In this document: piece after piece, positions 36,551 to 43,998 of the stretch
Layout: every line of letters begins with the position of its first letter
Position numbering within the stretch: the stretch's first letter is position 1
Source: Christiangramia gaetbulicola
GTDB taxonomy: Bacteria > Bacteroidota > Bacteroidia > Flavobacteriales > Flavobacteriaceae
Length of the DNA: 64,000 nt
Reading direction: 5' to 3'
Assembly: GCF_003054225.1 (NCBI RefSeq)
Contig: NZ_QBKQ01000001.1
Location: forward strand, 992,001-1,056,000
The notes under the pieces: generated by a model
The model's input: the letters and a program-made list of their open reading frames with translations, nothing else
Databases searched by the model: none
What the model was told of the DNA's origin: nothing
Position numbers and translations under genes: made by a program

Positions 36551-37051
36551 ATGATAAGAACAGCCCAAATAAAAGACCTACAGGAAATAAAATCACTTAC
36601 CGAAGCCTGTGCGCAGGCTATGATCAAGAAGCATATCTATCAATGGAACGAGCACTATCCTTCTCTGGAAAAACTGGAAGCAGATATACTTAAAAAGGAA
36701 CTTTTCGTTCTCGAAGAAGGAGCGAAAATCATTGGTATCATTGTGATCACGCCTACTAAGGATGAAGAATATATTCCTATCGTTTGGCTCAGTAAAACCG
36801 AAAATAATCTTTATATCCACCGCCTGGCAACACATCCAGATCACTGGGGTAAAGGATATGCGCAAAAACTGATGGATTTTGCTGAAGATTATGCGAAACA
36901 GCACAAATATGAATCAGTAAGACTCGATACTTTTAGTCAGAATCTCCGAAATCAAAGGTTTTACGAAGCCAGGGGATACCAGAGACTTGGTAATATCTTT
37001 TTCCCTAAACAAAGTGAACATCCATTTTATTGCTATGAATTGCTTATTTAA
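36551..37051 (+). CDS. GNAT-family N-acetyltransferase
   Basis: Acetyl-CoA-dependent acyltransferase of 166 aa covering one GNAT domain. Seen: the beta4 strand NNLYIHRLATHPDHWGKGYAQKLMDFAE with the pyrophosphate-binding Q/RxxGxG/A variant HWGKGYA (about residues 98-104), and the C-terminal RLDTFSQNLRNQRFYEARGYQRLG. No signal peptide. It lies between the tRNA (divergent) and the MATE gene, and its acceptor substrate is unknown. Confidence 0.88.
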   Translation: MIRTAQIKDLQEIKSLTEACAQAMIKKHIYQWNEHYPSLEKLEADILKKELFVLEEGAKIIGIIVITPTKDEEYIPIVWLSKTENNLYIHRLATHPDHWGKGYAQKLMDFAEDYAKQHKYESVRLDTFSQNLRNQRFYEARGYQRLGNIFFPKQSEHPFYCYELLI

Positions 37052-37071
37052 GCCATTGCATTCTATATTTG
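37040..37071 (+). promoter_or_regulatory. Promoter (TTG - 21 nt - TATATTTG) for the MATE gene
   Basis: -33 TTG at 37040-37042 and -7 TATATTTG at 37064-37071, at standard flavobacterial spacing. It overlaps the GNAT gene end and supports the TTG start at 37091. Confidence 0.6.
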
Positions 37072-37090
37072 TCCAGCATTTGATGAGCCC

Positions 37091-38419
37091 TTGGAAAATT
37101 CAGTAAGCTTTAAGAACATAAATAAGATCGCAATTCCGGCAATTATCGCAGGAATAGCAGAACCTCTTATCTCCCTTACCGATATCGCAGTAATAGGGAA
37201 CGTAGATGAAAATTCCATTGAAGCCCTTGCGGCAGCAGGTATCGTTGGTTCCTTTCTTTCTGCGATCATCTGGATCGTGGCTCAAACCAAAACTGCTATT
37301 TCAGCTATTGTATCCCAGCATCTAGGCGCAAACAGGCTGCATGCAGTTAAAACTTTGATTCCGCAGGCAATAGCGTTCAATTTTATTTTCAGCCTGGTCA
37401 TTTATGCGACCACGGCCTTCTTTGCCAGAGCTATTTTCAGTGCCTATAATGCCGAAGGTCTTATTTTACAATATTCCGAAGATTATTACCAGATACGTGC
37501 CCTGGGTTATCCCCTAACCCTGGTCACATTTGCCATATTTGGAGTTTTTAGAGGATTACAGAACACTTTGTGGGCCATGAAATGTAGTTTGACCGGGGCA
37601 GCAGTAAACATTGTGCTGGATTATCTCCTGGTTTACGGAGTCGACGGACTAATACCTCCGCTACACCTCAAAGGTGCAGCTTATGCCAGTTTAGCGGCCC
37701 AGGGAACCATGTTAGTAATGGCACTATGGTTCTTTTTCAAAAAAACTCCCTTTCATTTAAAACTGAGCTTCAATATAAATCCAAGAATGCGAGGCCTGCT
37801 AATTATGGCGGCCAATCTTTTCATAAGAACAGCAGCCCTTAATTTTGCTATCTACCTGGCCAATGCCTATGCCACAGATTATGGTAAGAATTATATCGCT
37901 GCGCAAAGTATACTCATGAACATCTGGTTGTTTTTCAGCTTCTTCATTGATGGCTACGCCAACGCCGGGAATGCGATTGGAGGCAAATTACTGGGAGCGC
38001 ATGACTATAAAAATTTATGGGAACTTAGTAAGAAAATAAGCAAATACGCCGTACTTATTGCCCTAATTTTAATGGGACTTTGCGCGCTTTTCTATGACCA
38101 GATAGGATTGCTCTTTAATAAGGAAGCTAGTGTGCTGGCCATATTCTCTTCAGTTTTCTGGATCGTACTTTTAATGCAACCCGTGAATGCGATCGCTTTT
38201 ATGTTCGACGGCATCTTCAAGGGCCTTGGAGAAGCAAAATATCTTAGAAATGTTCTACTTGTAGCTACCTTTTTAGGCTTTACTCCTACCCTTTTAATTT
38301 CAGATCACTTCGGTTTGAAATTATACGGTATCTGGATCGCCTTTTTTGTATGGATGCTTATTAGAAGCAGTACGCTGGTTATATATTTCAGAAGGAAATA
38401 CCTGCATAAGGACGTTTAG
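37091..38419 (+). CDS. MATE-family efflux transporter (DinF-like)
   Basis: Multidrug/toxin exporter of 442 aa with about 12 hydrophobic segments. The first half begins NKIAIPAIIAGIAEPLISLTDIAVIGN, the MATE entry with the conserved aspartate, and the second half begins FIRTAALNFAIYLANAYATDYG. Repeated internal symmetry is evident. No ATG is in frame before the first helix, so the TTG at 37091 is used. It is preceded by a good promoter. Substrate and coupling ion (Na+ or H+) are unknown. Confidence 0.92.
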   Translation: MENSVSFKNINKIAIPAIIAGIAEPLISLTDIAVIGNVDENSIEALAAAGIVGSFLSAIIWIVAQTKTAISAIVSQHLGANRLHAVKTLIPQAIAFNFIFSLVIYATTAFFARAIFSAYNAEGLILQYSEDYYQIRALGYPLTLVTFAIFGVFRGLQNTLWAMKCSLTGAAVNIVLDYLLVYGVDGLIPPLHLKGAAYASLAAQGTMLVMALWFFFKKTPFHLKLSFNINPRMRGLLIMAANLFIRTAALNFAIYLANAYATDYGKNYIAAQSILMNIWLFFSFFIDGYANAGNAIGGKLLGAHDYKNLWELSKKISKYAVLIALILMGLCALFYDQIGLLFNKEASVLAIFSSVFWIVLLMQPVNAIAFMFDGIFKGLGEAKYLRNVLLVATFLGFTPTLLISDHFGLKLYGIWIAFFVWMLIRSSTLVIYFRRKYLHKDV

Positions 38420-38457
38420 ATTGTGTTAAGCAAGCTCCTGCTTTGGCACAATATCCT

Positions 38458-38465
38458 TAACTTTG
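38458..38465 (+). promoter_or_regulatory. -7 element (TAACTTTG) for the enoyl-CoA hydratase gene
   Basis: TAACTTTG fits TAnnTTTG and lies 18 bp before the ATG at 38484. It overlaps an in-frame TTG (38463), which therefore cannot be the start. Confidence 0.5.
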
Positions 38466-38483
38466 GTGAAAACCCTATTTTTT

Positions 38484-39251
38484 ATGACAACCAGCCGCGA
38501 CAACGGAAGTTTATATACCAATATCAAAGATAAGATCGCTACTGTAGAATTTGGTCACCCTGCCAGTAATTCATTTCCCTCTGTTCTTTTAGACCGATTG
38601 GAAAAGGAGATCATTCAACTTTCAGACAACGACGATGTGAACATTATTCTTCTAAGATCTGAAGGTGAAAAAGCATTTTGCGCGGGCGCCTCTTTCAATG
38701 AACTTATCGAGATCAATGACCTTGAATCGGGAAGAAAATTCTTTTCTGGCTTTGCAAATGTGATCAACGCGATGCGCGAATGTAAAAAGCTGATCGTGGG
38801 AAGAGTCCAGGGAAAAACAGTTGGTGGAGGAGTAGGTTTGGCTGCCGCCTGCGATTATGTATTTGCAACAGATGCAGCGGCCATAAAATTATCTGAATTA
38901 AGCATCGGGATAGGACCTTTTGTGATCGCTCCGGCGGTAGAAAGAAAAATGGGCGTTGGTGCTCTGGCCGAACTCAGCCTTGCTCCGCACGAATGGAAAA
39001 ATGCCTATTGGGCCAAGGAAAAAGGATTATATGCCCGGGTTTTTGAAACCATAAAAGCTATGGATAAAGAGGTGGATATTTTCACTCAAAAACTAGCTTC
39101 TTACAATCCTGGAGCATTAGTGCAGATGAAGAAAACCCTTTGGAAAAACACAGATCACTGGGCCCATACTTTATATGAAAATGCCGGAATTTCAGGAGAA
39201 TTAGTGCTCTCTGAATTCACTAAGGAAGCGCTGGCAAAATTTAAAAAATAG
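38484..39251 (+). CDS. Enoyl-CoA hydratase/isomerase family protein
   Basis: Crotonase-fold protein of 255 aa, the start chosen at ATG 38484 (MTTSRDNGSLYTNIKDKIATVEF). Seen: the first oxyanion-hole segment KAFCAGASFNEL, and the second GGGVGLAAACDYVFATDAAAIKLSELSIGIGP. The acidic residues usual in hydratases are partly present (Glu in SELSIGI). The role is probably in fatty-acid or phenylacetate-type CoA degradation, but the precise reaction cannot be fixed. It is followed closely by two tiny membrane-protein genes. Confidence 0.9.
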   Translation: MTTSRDNGSLYTNIKDKIATVEFGHPASNSFPSVLLDRLEKEIIQLSDNDDVNIILLRSEGEKAFCAGASFNELIEINDLESGRKFFSGFANVINAMRECKKLIVGRVQGKTVGGGVGLAAACDYVFATDAAAIKLSELSIGIGPFVIAPAVERKMGVGALAELSLAPHEWKNAYWAKEKGLYARVFETIKAMDKEVDIFTQKLASYNPGALVQMKKTLWKNTDHWAHTLYENAGISGELVLSEFTKEALAKFKK

Positions 39252-39284
39252 ACCAGTTTTACTTTGGCCCATTAAAATAAAACC

Positions 39285-39467
39285 ATGATGCAGGAACATT
39301 TACCAAAAGATAAAGACCCAAGTGAAGTACAGGAATGGGGTTGGACCTTTCAGGAGTTCATCACTGAGAATTTCTGGTATTTACTGGCGATCCTGGTCCT
39401 GCTGGCACTATTCTTTTACGCCCGCCATCGCTGGAATGTTAGGAATTCACGAAAATATAAGAACTGA
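39285..39467 (+). CDS. Small single-pass membrane protein (60 aa)
   Basis: Unrecognised small protein of 60 aa. An acidic N-terminal half (DKDPSEVQEWGWTFQEF) is followed by one hydrophobic helix WYLLAILVLLALFFYA (about residues 31-46) and a basic tail RHRWNVRNSRKYKN, so the N-terminus is likely outside and the C-terminus cytoplasmic by the positive-inside rule. It starts 33 bp after the hydratase gene, and its stop overlaps the next start (TGATG). No family known to me. Confidence 0.72.
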   Translation: MMQEHLPKDKDPSEVQEWGWTFQEFITENFWYLLAILVLLALFFYARHRWNVRNSRKYKN

Positions 39468-39577
39468 TGGATCAGGATACCTGGGAAATATTCAGCTTTT
39501 TAAGCGGCATGGGGTTCTGGCTGTTACTGGCCCTGATCCTGATTGGGGTTTTCGTTTATAAAAAATTCCGCAAATAA
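39467..39577 (+). CDS. Tiny membrane protein (36 aa), overlapping the previous stop
   Basis: Not long enough for usual gene calls. The ATG at 39467 overlaps the previous TGA as TGATG, suggesting translational coupling. The 36-aa product starts MDQDTWEIFSFLSGM, has one hydrophobic helix (GFWLLLALILIGVFVY, about residues 16-31) and ends in the basic KKFRK. The topology mirrors the 60-aa neighbour. Function unknown; the pair could form a small membrane complex. Confidence 0.62.
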   Translation: MDQDTWEIFSFLSGMGFWLLLALILIGVFVYKKFRK

Positions 39578-39578
39578 A

Positions 39579-40232
39579 TTATCTCGTCTTTAGCCAGCCG
39601 GTGATACTTAATCGTGGAACCTTTACCGGTTTCACCTCGTGTTCGAGTTCCTGGCTTTCGAAGATCACTACCCTACCCGGGAAAGGATACAAGTTGATCG
39701 TTTTTTCTTCTCCGTTTTCCTGGGTATAAATAGCAAGCTCCCCACCATTTTCAGGTTTCCAGTCTTCATTGTTAAGGTAGCAGACCATAGATAATTTTCT
39801 TCGGCCGTCATTCTGGAAAGTGTCCAAATGTTTCTTATAGAAAGTCCCCTCAGGATAAACCGCGTAATGAAATTCTTTATGGAGAATACCCATAAAACAG
39901 GTTCGGTTAAGATAAGCAACCAGGGAATTGATCTTATTAAAATAGACATTTTCTGCAGGTCCCGCTTCAGCTTCGTTGATCCAGAGAATAAAATCCCCGC
40001 GTACAGATTTTGCGATCACCTCGTTGGTACGGTTACCAATCGCAGCCTTTTTGAAATTATCCTCTTCATATTTTTCCAGCAGGGTAGAACGTAAAAGATC
40101 AACCTCATCTGCATTAAAAAAGTCATCTACCACACTGTATTTCTTTTCAAGAAGATCAGATATAATTCTCTCGTAAAGAGGATTTTCGGTAAATTCCAAC
40201 TGTTCGAACAGCTCGGATGCGTTTGCGATCAT
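39579..40232 (-). CDS. 2OG-Fe(II) oxygenase family protein
   Basis: Dioxygenase of 217 aa with a prolyl-4-hydroxylase-like double-stranded beta-helix. The iron ligands are visible as His-x-Asp in KKHLDTFQNDGRRKLS and the distal His in ESQELEHEVKPV. The 2-oxoglutarate-binding arginine is likely in VPRLSITGW. Such proteins hydroxylate proline or other protein residues, or small molecules. Its stop is 1 bp from the end of the 36-aa microprotein (convergent). Target unknown. Confidence 0.88.
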   Translation of the reverse strand: MIANASELFEQLEFTENPLYERIISDLLEKKYSVVDDFFNADEVDLLRSTLLEKYEEDNFKKAAIGNRTNEVIAKSVRGDFILWINEAEAGPAENVYFNKINSLVAYLNRTCFMGILHKEFHYAVYPEGTFYKKHLDTFQNDGRRKLSMVCYLNNEDWKPENGGELAIYTQENGEEKTINLYPFPGRVVIFESQELEHEVKPVKVPRLSITGWLKTR

Positions 40233-40307
40233 TAGCTACAAAAATTTCGCAAATGTAAATTATAATTCAATTCAAGAATGTTAAAAATTCAAGCTGAAAA
40301 TTTCAAT

Positions 40308-40315
40308 TATCTTTG
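40308..40315 (+). promoter_or_regulatory. -7 element (TATCTTTG) for the QueD/PTPS gene
   Basis: TATCTTTGCAGC fits TAnnTTTG and lies 17 bp before the ATG. Confidence 0.55.
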
Positions 40316-40332
40316 CAGCAAAATCAGTTGAA

Positions 40333-40785
40333 ATGAGCAACATTAGAATCACCAAACAATTCTCTTTTGAAACCGGTCACGCGCTGTATGGCTACGACGG
40401 GAAATGCCGCAATGTGCATGGTCATAGCTATAAATTGAGCGTTACCGTGATCGGGAAACCAATTACAGACAGTGATAATGTGAAATTTGGAATGGTGATA
40501 GATTTTGGTGATCTCAAGAAGATCGTGAAGTCTGAAATTGTAGACCAATTCGACCACGCCACGGTTTTTAACAAGAATACCCCTCATATAGAGCTGGCCG
40601 AAGAACTTAAGAGTCGGGGCCACCATGTGATCCTTGTCGAGTACCAGCCAACCAGCGAGAATATGGTTATCGATTTTGCTAAAAAGATCAAAAAACATTT
40701 GCCTTCTCATATCCAGCTGCACTCCCTAAAGCTTCAGGAAACCGAAACTTCTTTCGCCGAGTGGTATGCCAGCGATAATAATTAG
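40333..40785 (+). CDS. queD: 6-carboxytetrahydropterin synthase / 6-pyruvoyltetrahydropterin synthase family
   Basis: Enzyme of the PTPS/QueD family, acting on dihydroneopterin triphosphate in queuosine or pterin synthesis. The 150-aa protein has zinc-binding histidines in FETGHAL and CRNVHGHSYKL. The active-site cysteine is in YDGKCRN, and DQFDHATVFN plus PTSENMVIDFAKKI complete the family pattern. QueD and PTPS are hard to separate by eye. The other queuosine genes are not in this window, so the QueD name is a likelihood. Confidence 0.87.
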   Translation: MSNIRITKQFSFETGHALYGYDGKCRNVHGHSYKLSVTVIGKPITDSDNVKFGMVIDFGDLKKIVKSEIVDQFDHATVFNKNTPHIELAEELKSRGHHVILVEYQPTSENMVIDFAKKIKKHLPSHIQLHSLKLQETETSFAEWYASDNN

Positions 40786-40786
40786 G

Positions 40787-40871
40787 GCGCAACCCTAACG
40801 GGTCGGGCTATACGCTTTTAGTCCCGCTCGCTTTTTCGCGAACGGGAGCTAACCGCTGCTATCCCTTGCGC
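40787..40871. repeat. Interspersed palindromic element
   Basis: GC-rich, 85-bp, bounded by GCGCAA and its inverse TTGCGC. The core has words CGGGCTATACGCT, AGTCCCGCTCGC and GCGAACGGGAGCTAACC with inner palindromes. It starts 2 bp after the queD stop and resembles the core of the 2136-2280 element. Confidence 0.55.
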
Positions 40872-40913
40872 AATTCCCAATTTGTAGAGAAGAACTTCAA
40901 ATTATTTACTTGG

Positions 40914-40936
40914 CGCACTGAGCCTGTCGAAGTGCG
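40914..40936. repeat. Short hairpin repeat (CGCACT...AGTGCG)
   Basis: CGCACT and AGTGCG arms around GAGCCTGTCGA. This wording (CACTGAGCCTGTCGAAGTG) occurs as a dispersed repeat in many Bacteroidota genomes, as I recall from experience. Confidence 0.5.
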
Positions 40937-40957
40937 ATTCCTCTTATTATTTTTTTT

Positions 40958-41031
40958 GAGATCCTGAAACAAGTTCAGGATGACTAATTTCACAAACAAA
41001 AATTGTCATTTCGACCAACGCGAGAAATCTT
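40958..41031. repeat. REP-like doublet upstream of lpxH
   Basis: Left half GAGATCCTG...GATGAC (40958-40984, 27 bp), a 20-bp spacer, then right half GTCATTTCG...AAATCTT (41005-41031, 27 bp). It has the same design as the 14763-14832 element. The element ends just before a -7-like sequence. Confidence 0.6.
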
Positions 41032-41032
41032 A

Positions 41033-41040
41033 TATCTTTA
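41033..41040 (+). promoter_or_regulatory. -7-like element (TATCTTTA) for lpxH
   Basis: TATCTTTA is one base from TAnnTTTG, 17 bp before the lpxH ATG at 41058, at the right edge of the repeat. Confidence 0.4.
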
Positions 41041-41057
41041 CCCCGAACAAATCATTT

Positions 41058-41816
41058 ATGGATATTCCGAAAGGCAAAAAAATTTATTTCTCCAGCGATA
41101 ATCACCTTGGTGCTCCAACCATGGAAGAAAGCAGAAAGAGAGAAGCCGTATTCGTAAAATGGCTGGACAGTATAAAAGAAGATGCTGCCGCGATTTTTCT
41201 ATTAGGCGATCTTTTCGATTTCTGGTTCGAGTATAAACACGTTGTTCCTAAAGGCTTCATTAGAACCCTGGGTAAACTTGCCGAAATTAAGGATAGCGGT
41301 ATCCCGGTATATTTCTTCGTGGGAAATCATGACCTGTGGATGGACGATTATTTTGAGACCGAACTCAATATACCTGTCTTTCACCAGCCAAAAGAATTCC
41401 AGTTCAATAACAAGACATTTTTAGTTGGTCATGGTGATGGTCTGGGCCCGGGCGATGAAGGCTATAAACGCATGAAAAAGGTTTTCACCAATCCGCTTTC
41501 AAAATGGCTTTACCGGTGGTTGCATCCAGACCTGGGAGTGCCCCTGGCGCAATATTTCTCGGTGAAGAATAAAATGATCTCGGGTGAAGAAGACCAGCAA
41601 TTCCTGGGCGAAGACAAGGAATGGCTCATCCAGTATTGTCGCCGGAAACTAGAATCGAAACACTACGATTATTTTCTTTTCGGGCATCGTCATCTTCCTT
41701 TAGAAATAGACCTTAATGGAAAATCAACCTACGTAAATACCGGTGACTGGATTAGTCATTATACTTACGCTGAGTTTGATGGTGAAAAGTTGAGCCTTAA
41801 AAAACTAAACGAGTAA
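41058..41816 (+). CDS. lpxH: UDP-2,3-diacylglucosamine diphosphatase
   Basis: Peripheral membrane enzyme of lipid A synthesis, cleaving UDP-diacylglucosamine to lipid X. The 252-aa protein starts at ATG 41058 (MDIPKGKKIYFSSDNHLG); a longer in-frame start would put the REP-like repeat inside the gene. Metallophosphatase motifs are present: SSDNHLG, LGDLFDFW, FVGNHD, GHGDGLGPGD and GHRH. The inserted cap FTNPLSKWLYRWLHPDLG is family-typical. Confidence 0.94.
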   Translation: MDIPKGKKIYFSSDNHLGAPTMEESRKREAVFVKWLDSIKEDAAAIFLLGDLFDFWFEYKHVVPKGFIRTLGKLAEIKDSGIPVYFFVGNHDLWMDDYFETELNIPVFHQPKEFQFNNKTFLVGHGDGLGPGDEGYKRMKKVFTNPLSKWLYRWLHPDLGVPLAQYFSVKNKMISGEEDQQFLGEDKEWLIQYCRRKLESKHYDYFLFGHRHLPLEIDLNGKSTYVNTGDWISHYTYAEFDGEKLSLKKLNE

Positions 41817-41833
41817 ATTCCCCCGTTTTCAGC

Positions 41834-43933
41834 CTATTGCTTCATAAAACTTATCGCGGCTCCTCCACCCGGAGCAAGATTCAATTCTAATTCATCTTCA
41901 GAAGTCACCTTGACGCTTCTTATATTGGTAGCTGTTGGATTCTTATCCCAGTGAGCATCTTGAGCATCTTCATAAATTTCGGCTTTATAGGTAGCTCCAT
42001 CTTCCAGAAAATCCAGTTTTACGGTTAGGTCACGTGAGTTTTCATCGGTAATAGCTCCCAGGAACCAGTTATCACTATTCCTGTCTCCCCTGGCTATGGT
42101 GACAAAATCTCCAACCTCGCCATTGAGCACTTTCGTTTGTTTCCAGTCTACACCTACATCCCTGATAAATTGAAATTCAGGCTTCCCTTCATAATGTTCC
42201 GGCAGATCTGGCACCATCTGCACCGGGCTGTAAATAACCACATATAAAGCCAGCTGATGCGCCAGAGTGGTGTTCACCTGGTTTTCTGTTTTATATTCAT
42301 CGAATTTGATATTGAAGATCCCCGGGGTAAAATCAATGGGGCCGGCAAGCATCCTGGTAAAAGCTACTATAGGCAAATGTTCCGGCGGATTTCCCCCATC
42401 ACTAGCCCAGGCATTGAACTCCTGCCCTCTTAATCCCTCCCTCGCGATAATATTAGGATAGGTTCTGCGTAATCCCGTGGCTTTAATAGGTTCGTGCGCG
42501 TTTACGGCCACCTGGTAATCTGCGCCTTTAATGGCCACATCGTTATAATGGTTCACCATCCACTGCCCGTGATGGTATTCGCCTTTAGGAATAATCTTAC
42601 CTACGTAACCAGACTTCACCACGTGCATACCGTATTTCTGCATCAATTTATAAGCAGTGTCCAGTTGTTTTTCATAAGTTCTGGGAGCGGCAGATGTTTC
42701 GTGGTGCATCACGATATCTACTCCTTTAGATTTCCCATATTCAACTACCTCATCAAGATCATAATCGGCATAAGGAGTTACAAAATCGAAAACGCCTTCA
42801 CGATCCTCAAATCCTATCCAATGCTCCCATCCGGTATTCCATCCTTCCACGAGCATCGCACCAATACCATTTTCGGCGGAAAAATCAATAAGCGCCTTCG
42901 CATTTTCAGTAGTAGCACCATGCATTCCATGGGGTTTGGCATTTTTAGTATAGGTATTCATATCCTGGTTCCCGGTCATGTCCCAGGTAGATTTCCCAAG
43001 ATGCATTTCCCACCAGATGCCGGAATATTTAGTTGGCTTGAACCAGGAAATATCTCCAATTTTATTCGGTTCATTTAAATTAAGTACGAGCTTGGAATCT
43101 ATAAGTTCGGTAGCTTTTTCGGTAATGACCACCATTCTCCAGGGTGTATCAAATGGAGTCTCCCTTTTTACCTTATAGCCGGTGATTTCAGAACCTACCA
43201 GTTCGCTGGTTAGCTTTAGATTTTCAGGATCTACTTTTAAGGTCATCCCGGCATAATCTATTAGCTGCGCCTCATGAAAACTTAAATGATAACCATCGTC
43301 TGCCTTCATGGTCACCGGCGTGTTTACCGCATTATATGGAATATGAGAGGAGGCCAGATCCTTATGATCTCTCTTTGCGATAGCGTCTATTTCTGAAACC
43401 GGGGTAGTGTTATAAAGGTGCTCATAAATATCCCAGTCTCCGGGGATCCAGAAGGCTTTATGGTCACCGGTAAGAGCAAATTCAGTATTCTCGTCGGTAA
43501 TGATCATTTCCTGAAGATTCTCCTGTTCCGGGAAATGATATTTAAATCCTATCCCATCGTCGTAAGCTCTAAAAGTGATCTTTAATTTTCTCTTTAGACC
43601 GGTCTTTTCTTCGAGATAGATTTCCATCTGCCTGTAATTATTTCTAACCTCTAGCTGTTCTCCCCAGGGCATTGGCCAGGTTTCATCGAATTCTTCTTTT
43701 TGGAAATCCACTACCTGGAAATCATCATCCAGCGCCGGGGCATCCTTAAGGTCAAAGCTAAGGTAAGAACGGTCCAGAACCGTTTTATCATTGAAATCCA
43801 CCTTATAAAAAGGCTTACCGGAATCGTCAATATCGAAGCTTATATCAAGTTTACCATCGGGTGAACTTATATTTTGTTGAGCGATAAGGTTTAGGGTAAG
43901 AAAAAGGAATGCAAGCAAAGATAAGTTTCTCAT
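41834..43933 (-). CDS. Glycoside hydrolase family 97 (alpha-glucosidase-type)
   Basis: Secreted or periplasmic glycosidase of 699 aa with a signal peptide ending in LIAQQ. An N-terminal beta-sandwich is followed by a TIM barrel, and a C-terminal domain ends GGGAAISFMKQ. Barrel markers are MLVEGWNTGWEHW (Glu363) and MHHETSAAPRTYEKQLD (HHE at 410-412). In GH97, acidic residues in these places are linked to inverting alpha-glucosidases such as SusB, while retaining alpha-galactosidases differ; this assignment is from memory and not proven. No SusC/SusD or regulator is adjacent. Confidence 0.88.
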   Translation of the reverse strand: MRNLSLLAFLFLTLNLIAQQNISSPDGKLDISFDIDDSGKPFYKVDFNDKTVLDRSYLSFDLKDAPALDDDFQVVDFQKEEFDETWPMPWGEQLEVRNNYRQMEIYLEEKTGLKRKLKITFRAYDDGIGFKYHFPEQENLQEMIITDENTEFALTGDHKAFWIPGDWDIYEHLYNTTPVSEIDAIAKRDHKDLASSHIPYNAVNTPVTMKADDGYHLSFHEAQLIDYAGMTLKVDPENLKLTSELVGSEITGYKVKRETPFDTPWRMVVITEKATELIDSKLVLNLNEPNKIGDISWFKPTKYSGIWWEMHLGKSTWDMTGNQDMNTYTKNAKPHGMHGATTENAKALIDFSAENGIGAMLVEGWNTGWEHWIGFEDREGVFDFVTPYADYDLDEVVEYGKSKGVDIVMHHETSAAPRTYEKQLDTAYKLMQKYGMHVVKSGYVGKIIPKGEYHHGQWMVNHYNDVAIKGADYQVAVNAHEPIKATGLRRTYPNIIAREGLRGQEFNAWASDGGNPPEHLPIVAFTRMLAGPIDFTPGIFNIKFDEYKTENQVNTTLAHQLALYVVIYSPVQMVPDLPEHYEGKPEFQFIRDVGVDWKQTKVLNGEVGDFVTIARGDRNSDNWFLGAITDENSRDLTVKLDFLEDGATYKAEIYEDAQDAHWDKNPTATNIRSVKVTSEDELELNLAPGGGAAISFMKQ

Positions 43934-43998
43934 AGCAATTTGAAATTTTAGTTCCAGGAACTACAATTTCGGAAAAACACTGCCATAAAGCAAACTTA

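Noticed and set aside
40980-41057. Longer in-frame start for lpxH
   Set aside because: It would place a REP-like repeat and the -7-like element inside the gene. ATG 41058 gives the normal N-terminus.
41834-43933. Polysaccharide utilisation locus around the GH97 gene
   Set aside because: No SusC, SusD, SusR-like regulator or further glycosidase in the neighbourhood.
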